Source: CAMAUF01 sp046152925 (GTDB taxonomy: Bacteria > Chloroflexota > Dehalococcoidia > Tepidiformales > Tepidiformaceae). From it: DNA of 50,970 bases. The notes below the pieces were generated by a model, which searched no databases, was not told the DNA's origin, and worked only from the letters and a program-made list of their open reading frames with translations. Positions 15,352-22,637 of this stretch are shown one piece after another. Location of the stretch: contig JBJXFX010000131.1 in assembly GCA_046152925.1 (NCBI GenBank), positions 1 through 50,970 of the forward strand, written 5' to 3'. Within the stretch, counting starts at the first letter, position 1. Each line of letters opens with the position of its first letter. A program made the translations under genes and the position numbers.

Positions 15352-15457
15352 AGCTTCGAGCGGCCCCGAACGGCGGGTTTACACGGCCCGAAGGGCCCAC
15401 ATCAGGCTTTCAATACGCCCATTCACGCCAGGAGCATCCGCCGCCTCGAACTCCGGC

Positions 15458-16186
15458 CTAACGGCCGCCGAAGCGCATCCGCCAGAGCCCGCGGATGTCC
15501 TCCATCGCCGTCGAGACGATCTTCACCTTCGTGTCCGGGTCTTCCACCCAGCGCACGGGCAGCTCGCACACGTTCATGCCGTGTTTGTGAGCGAGGATGA
15601 GGAGCTCCGTATCGAAGAACCACATCCGGTTCTCGATCTTCGGGACCAGCGCCAGCACGGCCTTCCGGTTCAGCGCCTTGAAGCCGCATTGCGCGTCGGT
15701 CAGGCGCATCCGCGGGAACGTCATCCGGATCATCGCGACATAGCCGCGCGAGGTAATCTCACGTTTCAGGGAGCGGCGCGTCTTGGCGCCCTGTGCGAGG
15801 CGTGTCCCGACGGCGATGTCACAGCCGCCATGGGCCACGAGCCCGATCAGCTGCGGCAAGTGCACGAGGTCGGTGCTGAGGTCGACATCCATGTAGGCCA
15901 CGATGTCGGCCGTGCTCGCGAGCCAGGCTTCCCGGAGCGCGAGCCCGCGTCCCTTGATCGTCAGCAACATCGCGCGGACGCGTGGGTCGTCTGCGGCGAG
16001 CTGCTCAGCGAGCGCCCCGGTCCCGTCGTTCGAACCGTTATCGGCGACCGTGACCCGCCAGTCGTACTCAGGGTGCGCGTCGAAGCAGGCAAGCGTCCTG
16101 GTCACGCTCTCCCGCAGGACCGCCACCTCGTTATAACAAGGAATAACGACGTCGACACTCGGCCGCCCGCCGGTTGGGTTGCTCAT
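15458..16186 (-). CDS. Family 2 glycosyltransferase (dolichyl-phosphate mannosyltransferase-like)
   Basis: This 242-residue GT-A fold enzyme transfers a sugar from a nucleotide donor, probably to a polyprenyl phosphate. Motifs: VDVVIPCYNE at the N-terminus, ADNGSNDGT, the metal-binding AYMDVDLSTDL (DxD), and ALNRKAV plus a later FDTELL typical of the DPMS/DolP-glucosyltransferase branch. No C-terminal membrane helices are present. I chose ATG 16184-16186, since the fold begins a few residues later; longer in-frame starts up to 16249 add an unconserved leader. It is followed 11 bp upstream by the deacetylase gene on the same strand, so the two probably form an operon. Confidence 0.85.
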   Translation of the reverse strand: MSNPTGGRPSVDVVIPCYNEVAVLRESVTRTLACFDAHPEYDWRVTVADNGSNDGTGALAEQLAADDPRVRAMLLTIKGRGLALREAWLASTADIVAYMDVDLSTDLVHLPQLIGLVAHGGCDIAVGTRLAQGAKTRRSLKREITSRGYVAMIRMTFPRMRLTDAQCGFKALNRKAVLALVPKIENRMWFFDTELLILAHKHGMNVCELPVRWVEDPDTKVKIVSTAMEDIRGLWRMRFGGR

Positions 16187-16260
16187 CCAGAGGATTGTTA
16201 AGTGATCCGGACCAACGGGGAACCGGAGCATCTCGCCTGCGATAACCAAGCCTTACCGGC

Positions 16261-17205
16261 TCAGTCTTGTGGGACGCCCAAAAGGTCGCTCAACGTCACA
16301 GGCTGAAGCCCACGCTCCTTGATGCCCGCGACGATCCGCGGCAGCGCATCGAGCGTGTTGTAGCCGCCGAGGTGCATCAGCACGATCGATCCCGCCTTCG
16401 CCTGCGCCAGCACCTTCGTCACGATCTCGTTCGCGGTTGGGCCGCCTTCCGACTCGGGGCGCCAATCGATCGTGTCGACGTCCCACATCACCGTGACCGG
16501 ATATCCAGCCTTGGCCGCGCCCGCCACAACGTCCGCATCCTGCGCCCCGAACGGCGGCCGGAAGAACGGACGTGGGCTGGCCTTCAGGAACCGGGCGACT
16601 TCCCGCTCGGCCGCTGCAAGCTCTGCCACCATCTCGCTCGCCGGGATGGTCGTGAAGTCCGGGTGCGTGTCGCTGTGGTTGGCGATGTCGAACAGGTCCG
16701 GCCGGGCCGCGATCCGGCCCAAGACCTGGCGGCCAGCGTCAGTGTTGACGTTCCGGACGATGGCGCCGGTCATGAAGATCGTCGCCCGCACGCTATTCGC
16801 CTCGAGCCAATCCATGATCGCGAGCGCAGGGTCGACCCGGCCGCCCATGTCGAAGGTGAGCGCAATCTTGGCAACGTCGCGCGGGCCGTTGCTCACCACG
16901 CGGCCCTGCGCCGCCGGGACGGAGGCGGTGGGCGAGGGGCGCGGCGTCGAAGTCCGCGTCGCGGTGGGGAGCACGGTCCGCGCCGGTGTGACCGTGGCGG
17001 CCGCCCGCGTCGCTGTCGCCGCCGCCGGCGGCGATGGTGACGGCTGGGTCGTGGGCGCAACGGGCGTGGGCGTCGCCGGGGCGGGCGACGGCGTCGGCGA
17101 TTCCGCCGGCGTCGGGACCGGCGTCGGCGAGGCATCCCCATCGCCTCCGCACGCCGCCAGGAGCGCGAACAACGGGACCACCACGACGAACACCAGCCGC
17201 TTCAT
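16261..17205 (-). CDS. Polysaccharide deacetylase (NodB homology) lipoprotein
   Basis: This is a 314-residue exported protein. The signal peptide MKRLVFVVVVPLFALLAAC ends in the lipobox LAAC, followed by GGDGD. A Thr/Pro/Ala/Ser-rich linker of about 75 residues precedes a NodB domain (about 105-310). Motifs are LTFDMGG (the second metal Asp of TFDD is replaced by Met, a variant seen in the family as TFDxG), NHSDTHPDF (metal histidines), FRPPFGAQ and WDVDTIDW, then LMHLGG. It would remove acetyl groups from cell-wall or exopolysaccharide GlcNAc. I chose M at 17205 because it begins the signal peptide and has a -10-like TACGCT 6 nt upstream. Probable operon with the GT2 gene. Confidence 0.88.
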   Translation of the reverse strand: MKRLVFVVVVPLFALLAACGGDGDASPTPVPTPAESPTPSPAPATPTPVAPTTQPSPSPPAAATATRAAATVTPARTVLPTATRTSTPRPSPTASVPAAQGRVVSNGPRDVAKIALTFDMGGRVDPALAIMDWLEANSVRATIFMTGAIVRNVNTDAGRQVLGRIAARPDLFDIANHSDTHPDFTTIPASEMVAELAAAEREVARFLKASPRPFFRPPFGAQDADVVAGAAKAGYPVTVMWDVDTIDWRPESEGGPTANEIVTKVLAQAKAGSIVLMHLGGYNTLDALPRIVAGIKERGLQPVTLSDLLGVPQD

Positions 17206-17211
17206 CCATCC

Positions 17212-17217
17212 AGCGTA
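17212..17217 (-). promoter_or_regulatory. Leaderless-type -10 element of the deacetylase gene
   Basis: TACGCT on the minus strand lies 6 nt before ATG 17205. No ribosome site is visible in between. Confidence 0.4.
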
Positions 17218-17253
17218 ACGGGCCAAGCCGGGCCGGTGCCAAGCCGGGGCGCG

Positions 17254-17278
17254 AAAAAAAGCCCACCGGGCGGTGGGC
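17254..17278 (-). terminator. Rho-independent terminator of rpsT
   Basis: On the minus strand GCCCACC-GCCC-GGTGGGC forms a 7-bp stem with a 4-nt loop, followed by seven T (17260-17254). It lies 29 bp past the rpsT stop. Confidence 0.92.
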
Positions 17279-17306
17279 CTTCGAAGTGCCGTTTCGATAT
17301 TCCCAG

Positions 17307-17585
17307 CTAGGCCGAGACGAGCGCTGCAAGGCGGCGCTTCTGGCGGTCGGCCTTGCCCGTGTGGATCGCGCCGGACTTCGCCGCAGTGTCGAGCGCAGAA
17401 TAGGCTGCGCTGAGGGCCGCGGTGGCGCCGGAGGTATCACCAGCGGCGGCAGCCTCGCGCACGCGCCGGACGGCGGTACGCGTCAAGGAGCGGCGGGCGC
17501 GGTTGCGGTCGCGGGACTTAATCGATTGGAGGTGGCGCTTTTCCGCGGAACTCTTCCGCTTCTTCGCCTTCGGGGCAGCAGCCAT
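17307..17585 (-). CDS. rpsT: 30S ribosomal protein S20
   Basis: S20 is a helical primary 16S-rRNA-binding protein. The 92-residue product is basic and alanine-rich, with the family features KRKSSAEKRHLQSIKSRDRN at the N-terminus, RSLTRTAVRRVREA, and a C-terminal segment with GAIHTGKADRQKRRLA, all typical of S20. Length is normal. It is a single-gene unit with its own promoter (17624-17652) and terminator (17254-17278). Confidence 0.95.
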   Translation of the reverse strand: MAAAPKAKKRKSSAEKRHLQSIKSRDRNRARRSLTRTAVRRVREAAAAGDTSGATAALSAAYSALDTAAKSGAIHTGKADRQKRRLAALVSA

Positions 17586-17623
17586 GTAGGTCTATCCAGC
17601 CTTCTGAAAACAGTAGAACTGTC

Positions 17624-17652
17624 ACCATAGGGCGGGACGGTTCAACGGGCAA
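17624..17652 (-). promoter_or_regulatory. Promoter of rpsT
   Basis: On the minus strand TTGCCC (17652-17647), a 17-bp spacer and TATGGT (17629-17624) form a plausible sigma-70-type promoter about 40 bp before the rpsT start. Confidence 0.5.
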
Positions 17653-17864
17653 AACCGGGGCGCCGAACTCAGGATTCGCAGGGTCTCTGGCGTCCAAGGC
17701 CGGCGTCGAGGGCTGCCGAAGTCGCTTCGTAGGAAGATACCGATTGACATGATTTGCACGTTCACACTTCGGGGTCGTATTCTGCAATAGAGGCCTCTGA
17801 CTCGCCTCCGAGCGCGCCGCACGCCTCACTGCATTTTCGCCGCTTTCCCCCTCCGTAATGCACA

Positions 17865-19838
17865 TTGACTGACGAGATTGAACCTGTTGCTGCCCGCACC
17901 CCTGTACGACGGGCGCCCGCCCGCCGGAAGCCCGAAGCGCAAGCTCCGCTCGACGGACTTGCCGACGCCGCCGGCGAGGGCGTGATGCGCTCCGCGCCCC
18001 CGGATGCCCCGCAGTTCGCCCTATCCGAGGGAGGATCAGGCCCTGTGACCGATGTTGTCGCCCAAGACGCGGCCCCTAAACCACGCACCCGCACCCGCCG
18101 GACGCCACTCGCCGCCGACGCACCATCGCCGGCCGAGCTGGCCGCCGCGATCGACGTCGTTGCCGAGGCCGCACCGCCAATCAACGGCCACCTCGCCGAG
18201 CCGGCTCCAACGGAGGACTCGGCCGACCCGTCCCGCCGCCGCAGGCGCTGGGGACGGCGCGACGAGGCCGATGACACCATCCCGGCCGCACCGCCGGCCG
18301 CGCCCGCTGCCGACGAGCGTCCGGTAGACGCCCGCCCTTCGGCAGCCCAGGGCGATGCGCCCGCGCAGTCAGCCGGCGAAGCGCCAACCGAGGGCGGCGA
18401 TGACCGCGGCAATCGAGACGACCGGTGGCGAGAGCGCCGCCGCGAGCGCTGGGGCCGCGACCGAGACCGCAACCGCGAAGGTCAGCCGCGCGACCGCGAA
18501 CCACGTGAGCCCCGCGAGCGCGAACGCCCGCGCCAGGAAGGAGCGGAGCAGCGCGAAAGCCTCGCCGCTCCGCTCAACATCGCTGAGCTGGACGCCATGA
18601 CCCGCGAGGGCATCATCGAGTTCGGCATCGGCATGGGCATCGAGGATGCCGCAACCCTCCGCAAGCAGGACCTGATCTTCCGCCTCCTCCAGGCGCAGGC
18701 GGAGGCCCGCGGGAACGTCTTCTCCGGCGGCTTCCTCGAAGTCAGCGACGATGGGAACTACGGCTTCCTGCGCGGCGAGAGCATGCTCCCAGGCCCCCAC
18801 GACATCTACGTCTCGCAGACGCAACTGCGCCGCTTCGGCCTCCGCGCCGGGGACTATGTCACCGGCCAAGTCCGCCAACCGCGCGACAACGAGAAGTACT
18901 ACGGCCTGCTCAAGGTCGAAGCCGTCAACGGCCTCGACCCCGAGGTCGCCAAGCGCCGGCCTTACTTCGAAAACCTGACGGCCGTGTTCCCCCACCAACA
19001 GCTGCTGTTGGAGACCACGCCCGATAACCTGACGCACCGGATTATCGACCTCGTCGCCCCGATTGGGCGTGGCCAGCGCGGCCTCATCGTGTCGCCGCCA
19101 AAGGCCGGCAAGACGATGCTCCTGAAGAACATCGCCAACGGCATTGCCGCGAACTACCCCGACGTCCACCTCATGGTCGTCCTCGTCGGCGAGCGGCCGG
19201 AGGAAGTGACGGACATGCGGCGCAGCGTGCGCGGCGAAGTCGTCAGCTCCACCTTCGATGAACCGGTGGAGGACCACACCCGCGTCGCCGAGATGGCCCT
19301 CGAACGGGCAAAGCGGCTCGTGGAGGGCGGCCAGGACGTGGTCATCCTCATGGACTCGATCACCCGGCTGACACGCGCCTACAACACGGCGCTGCCATCG
19401 AGCGGTCGCACGCTTTCCGGCGGTGTGGACCCGGTCGCGCTCTATCCGCCGAAGCGCATCTTCGGCGCCGCCCGCAAATGCGAAGAAGCGGGCTCGCTCA
19501 CGATCCTCGCCACCTGCCTCGTCGACACGGGCAGCCGCATGGACGAGGTGGTCTTCGAGGAGTTCAAGGGCACAGGCAACCTCGAGCTCCGGCTGGACCG
19601 CAAGCTGGCTGAACGCCGCTTTTACCCAGCGATCGATATCCAGGCCAGCTCGACCCGGCGCGAAGAGCTTCTACTTGACGAAAAAACGCTTAAAGGCGTG
19701 TACTTGGTACGCCGGATGACGGCCATGATCTCGCAGAACTCGCCGAACCAGCTCGAGGCGACCGAACGGCTCCTCGAACGGATGGCGCGCACTTCGACCA
19801 ACGAAGAGTTCATCGCGAGCTTGAAGACCGACCTCTAA
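17865..19838 (+). CDS. rho: Transcription termination factor Rho
   Basis: Rho is a hexameric RNA-DNA helicase that ends transcription. The conserved body has a Rho-N segment (LNIAELDAMTREGI), a cold-shock-like RNA-binding domain (GNYGFLR), Walker A (PPKAGKTMLLKNIA), Walker B (VVILMDSITRLTRAYN) and the hexamer elements STRREELLL. Before it lies a disordered, Arg/Pro/Glu-rich N-terminal region of about 230 residues, as in actinobacterial and Chloroflexota Rho. The start is unsettled. TTG 17865 is the first start after the in-frame TAA at 17856 but has no ribosome site, while GTG 18045 has GAGGGAGG 10 nt upstream and would remove 60 residues. I list the longer form. Confidence 0.93.
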   Translation: MTDEIEPVAARTPVRRAPARRKPEAQAPLDGLADAAGEGVMRSAPPDAPQFALSEGGSGPVTDVVAQDAAPKPRTRTRRTPLAADAPSPAELAAAIDVVAEAAPPINGHLAEPAPTEDSADPSRRRRRWGRRDEADDTIPAAPPAAPAADERPVDARPSAAQGDAPAQSAGEAPTEGGDDRGNRDDRWRERRRERWGRDRDRNREGQPRDREPREPRERERPRQEGAEQRESLAAPLNIAELDAMTREGIIEFGIGMGIEDAATLRKQDLIFRLLQAQAEARGNVFSGGFLEVSDDGNYGFLRGESMLPGPHDIYVSQTQLRRFGLRAGDYVTGQVRQPRDNEKYYGLLKVEAVNGLDPEVAKRRPYFENLTAVFPHQQLLLETTPDNLTHRIIDLVAPIGRGQRGLIVSPPKAGKTMLLKNIANGIAANYPDVHLMVVLVGERPEEVTDMRRSVRGEVVSSTFDEPVEDHTRVAEMALERAKRLVEGGQDVVILMDSITRLTRAYNTALPSSGRTLSGGVDPVALYPPKRIFGAARKCEEAGSLTILATCLVDTGSRMDEVVFEEFKGTGNLELRLDRKLAERRFYPAIDIQASSTRREELLLDEKTLKGVYLVRRMTAMISQNSPNQLEATERLLERMARTSTNEEFIASLKTDL

Positions 19839-19944
19839 GACGGCGGCGCCTCCCAAGCCCGCCACAGAAGGAGGCAGTCCGGGCCATTCTGTCGGGCTCG
19901 CCGGCTCCCCCGCCAGCGGCACGCATTCCCGCCCAGGCTTTGGC

Positions 19945-21201
19945 ATGGAAACAGAAGGACGGCGTGCGCGATCTCACGCGCACGGCAAGCGTCGTGGACG
20001 AATGTGGGTCCATACCGCCGTGGTCGCCTCAGCGGGCGTCGCGGTGGTCGCTGCCGCCTTCATCCCAGCCGCCGCGCAAGAGCGCGACCCCGGCCTCGCC
20101 CCTGCCTTCTCCGTGAGCGGCGTCACCGGCGCCTCTTGGGACCTCCGCCAGGCCACGTTCCTGCGCCCCGAGTTCACGATCACGACGCGAGAATCGACCC
20201 CGGACCTCGTCCAAGCGCTCCCCACCCCTGACCCTAGCAGCCCAGAGACCATTCGCCCCGCCGGGAGCCTTTCGCCCGCCACCTCGCTCTCCTCGGGCGT
20301 CTCCGTGGTCGCCGCGAGTTCGGGCGAAGAAGGGGCCGGCGTCAAACCGCTGGCCGACATCGTCGACCCGCGCAAGCCGTTCGTCCTCTATGAAGCGCAG
20401 CCGGGAGACAGCGCGAGCAAGATCGCCGAGCAGTACACGATCTCGCTCCGCACGCTCCTCGAAAACAACCCCACCGTCGCCGAACGCTCCGACCGGCTCA
20501 TCCAGCGCGGCCAGCAGCTCATCGTCCCGCGCAAAGACGGCATCCTCTACAAAGTGGGCCACGGCGACACCGTCGACACGATCGTCGCCCAATACGACAA
20601 CATCACCGCCGGCACCGTCGTCGAATACCGGCCCAACAACATCAGCGACCCCAAGAACCTCAAGGCGGGCGACTTCGTCCTCTTGCCAGGCGCGACGATC
20701 AAGCCGCCGCCGCCACCGCCGCCCGAGCCACCGAAGGCGCCAACGCGGCCCGGCGCGGCCCCCGGCTCCAGCGGCGCCACGGCCCCCGGAGCCCCGGTAG
20801 CGGGCGGTGCGGGCCGCTTTGGCTACCCCCTTGGCGACTGGCACGGCGTCAGCGACCCGTTCGGCGTGCCGCGCGGAGGCGGCAGCTATCACACGGGCAT
20901 CGACCTCGACCTCTTTGGCCGCCACCACTCAAGCATCTTCAGCGCCTGCGATGGCGTCGTGACCAAGACCGAGTACCTCACGTACAGCTACGGCTACCAC
21001 GTCGTCGTCGATTGCGGCGACGGCTGGAGCACGCTCTACGCGCACATGGACCGGATCGACGTCGCACCTGGCCAGCGGGTCGGCCGCGGGGCACCGCTCG
21101 GCATCTCCGGCCTCACGGGCTTCACGACGGGCGAGCACCTGCACTTCGAGATCCGGCTCAACGGCGCCCCGGTCAACCCCGCCGACTACCTCGCGTTTTA
21201 G
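19945..21201 (+). CDS. LysM-M23 peptidoglycan endopeptidase
   Basis: This 418-residue exported cell-wall hydrolase or activator has an N-terminal basic segment and helix (VHTAVVASAGVAVVAAAFI, about 22-40) ending in AAAQ, a low-complexity stretch, and two LysM domains (about 147-195, with QPGDSASKIAEQY, and 200-250, with GHGDTVDTIVAQY). A Pro-rich linker (PPPPPPPEPPKAP) leads to a C-terminal M23/LytM domain with HTGIDLD and GEHLHFEIR, the zinc ligands and catalytic His. The zinc site is complete, so an active endopeptidase is likely. It lies about 105 bp after rho and could be transcribed from its own promoter; none was recognised. Confidence 0.88.
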   Translation: METEGRRARSHAHGKRRGRMWVHTAVVASAGVAVVAAAFIPAAAQERDPGLAPAFSVSGVTGASWDLRQATFLRPEFTITTRESTPDLVQALPTPDPSSPETIRPAGSLSPATSLSSGVSVVAASSGEEGAGVKPLADIVDPRKPFVLYEAQPGDSASKIAEQYTISLRTLLENNPTVAERSDRLIQRGQQLIVPRKDGILYKVGHGDTVDTIVAQYDNITAGTVVEYRPNNISDPKNLKAGDFVLLPGATIKPPPPPPPEPPKAPTRPGAAPGSSGATAPGAPVAGGAGRFGYPLGDWHGVSDPFGVPRGGGSYHTGIDLDLFGRHHSSIFSACDGVVTKTEYLTYSYGYHVVVDCGDGWSTLYAHMDRIDVAPGQRVGRGAPLGISGLTGFTTGEHLHFEIRLNGAPVNPADYLAF

Positions 21202-21218
21202 GGCGTGCGGGGCTGTGC

Positions 21219-21224
21219 TACGAT
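21219..21224 (+). promoter_or_regulatory. Leaderless-type -10 element of the toxin-antitoxin operon
   Basis: TACGAT lies 8 nt before ATG 21233. No ribosome site is present in the gap. Confidence 0.4.
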
Positions 21225-21232
21225 CCCGCGTC

Positions 21233-21472
21233 ATGAGTTCCCTGCTGCGCGAAGCGATGGAACGGGCACAAACGCTCCCCGCGGCGGAGCAAGAACGCCT
21301 CGGCGCGCTCTTCCTCCAAGAAGTAGAGGACGCGATCCGGGAAGCCGAATTCGACGCCCTCATCGAAAGCCGCCCGGATGTGCTGGATCGTCTTGAGGCA
21401 CAGGCGATCGCGGCGTTCGAGGCAGGACTGACCGAACCGCTGGACCTCGAGAGGCACTTCGGCAACGCGTGA
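21233..21472 (+). CDS. Putative antitoxin of a RelE-type toxin-antitoxin pair
   Basis: This 79-residue acidic, largely helical protein has ALFLQEVEDAIREAEFDALIE as its core. The toxin start GTGA overlaps its stop region (21469-21472), the usual arrangement of type II toxin-antitoxin operons. I see no DNA-binding ribbon-helix-helix or HTH motif, so repression of the operon by this protein alone is uncertain. Assignment rests mainly on size, charge and position before a RelE-like gene. Confidence 0.65.
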   Translation: MSSLLREAMERAQTLPAAEQERLGALFLQEVEDAIREAEFDALIESRPDVLDRLEAQAIAAFEAGLTEPLDLERHFGNA

Positions 21473-21732
21473 ACTCTCACCTTACCCCCGCATTTCGGTC
21501 GCAGTTATCGCAGCTGCCGCCTGACGTCCGTCGGCAGGCGCGCGCCGCCTACGCCCTCTTTACCACCGACCCGTTCCATGCCAGCCTCCAGTTTAAGCAG
21601 TTGAAGGGCTCCAGGCGGTGGTCGTTACGCATCGGCCTTGGTTACCGTGCAGTGGGCGCCCGGGTGGGCGATACGGTGCTTTGGGAGTGGATCGGCAGCC
21701 ATGCCGAGTACGATCGCCTGCTCGATCGTTGA
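21469..21732 (+). CDS. RelE/ParE-family toxin
   Basis: This 87-residue basic protein has the RelE-superfamily pattern: FRSQLSQLPPDVRRQARAAY (N-terminal helices), LQFKQLKGSRRWSLRIGLGY with the basic strand that forms the active surface, RAVGARVGD, and a final WIGSHAEYDRLL. These elements are shared by a common subfamily of stand-alone RelE-like toxins, probably mRNA interferases. The GTG start overlaps the antitoxin stop by 4 nt, implying translational coupling. Length is normal and no disabling change is seen. Confidence 0.78.
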   Translation: MNSHLTPAFRSQLSQLPPDVRRQARAAYALFTTDPFHASLQFKQLKGSRRWSLRIGLGYRAVGARVGDTVLWEWIGSHAEYDRLLDR

Positions 21733-21824
21733 TCGTCTCGTGCCATCGCCCACGGCACATCGACGCCGATCCCGTACCCCTCGCGCCCGAACTCGGCCGA
21801 TAGCGGCCGAGGTGCAGGCGCGAG

Positions 21825-22566
21825 CTACTGCAGCGGCTCTGGCTCGATGGCGGTTTCGATCACATCACCGGCAGACCGTTCGACGCGAAACGCCCTCGCG
21901 CCCCTTCGGGACGACACAGCGTGAGCGAGCTGCCCGTCGACGAAGTGCAGCGCAGCGTAGTCGTCCACCGCGTAGCCAGATGGGAGCGTCCCCTCAGCAA
22001 CAAGTCGTTGATACAGCGGCCGTCGCTCGGGCTCTGAGTCGTAATGCGGCGAATGGCTTCCCCTGATGAACCCGAGGCCCGAGCGAAACGGCTGCAAGCC
22101 CACCCCATTCGCATCGTAGTCCCAGATTCGAACCAGCAAAGCGACCCGGCGCTTAGGCCGCACATGATCACGCCGCCGTCGTAGGCGTCGCGGAGCAATG
22201 TGTCGACCCCATGGGCCCGCCAGACGGCGAGCATCGCGATCGTGTTGCCTCCTCCAACGTAGACAACGTCTTGGCCGAGCAAGTGGGGGGCCAAGTCCGG
22301 ACCAAGGTTAACGAGCCGGTCGGCGTCGGGTCGAACGAGGGCCCGTGGAACAGGGCAACGTGGCTCGCCTCGGCGACATCCGGCGGGAACGCTCCGTGGA
22401 ACTTGCGGATGTATGCGGCACCGTCCCCGCTCGCGGTACCGAAGAAACAAATCCGTGGGCGTCTCTTCTGCGTGAGCCCCAAGATGTAGCGGTCGAGCGG
22501 CGCACCCGGCCCTTCGTCGGAGAAGCCTCCGCCGCCAAGAGCCACCACCTGCCGCAGTCTCGCCAT
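21825..22566 (-). pseudogene. Peptidase E-like (S51) gene with two frameshifts
   Basis: Three frames on the minus strand join into one peptidase S51 protein. Part 1, from ATG 22566, runs MARLRQVVALGGGGFSDEG to LTLVR. Part 2 has VVYVGGGNT and the nucleophile motif GLSAGSLCWF (Ser of GxSAG), and ends near ESGTT. Part 3 has GLGFIRGSHSPHYDSEPE and VDDYAALHFVDGQ and stops at TAG 21825. The shifts fall near 22300 and 22125. Each shift can be repaired by one or two bases, so real decay and sequencing error are both possible. The assembled length of about 245 residues matches the family. A TAGGAT hexamer lies 5 nt before the start. Confidence 0.78.
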
Positions 22567-22571
22567 AGCCC

Positions 22572-22577
22572 ATCCTA
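22572..22577 (-). promoter_or_regulatory. Leaderless-type -10 element of the peptidase E-like gene
   Basis: TAGGAT on the minus strand lies 5 nt before ATG 22566. Confidence 0.35.
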
Positions 22578-22637
22578 GCACGCGACTCTCGGCGGTCACG
22601 GCGCCATCGATGGCCCGCCCTGGCCATGGAACGCCGC

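Noticed and set aside
16893..17141. Arg-rich open frame opposite the deacetylase linker
   Set aside because: It is produced by the low-complexity Thr/Pro-coding stretch of the real gene.
17744..17749. TTGACA as the -35 box of a rho promoter
   Set aside because: No -10 hexamer stands at 16-19 bp; the nearest TATTCT is 28 bp away.
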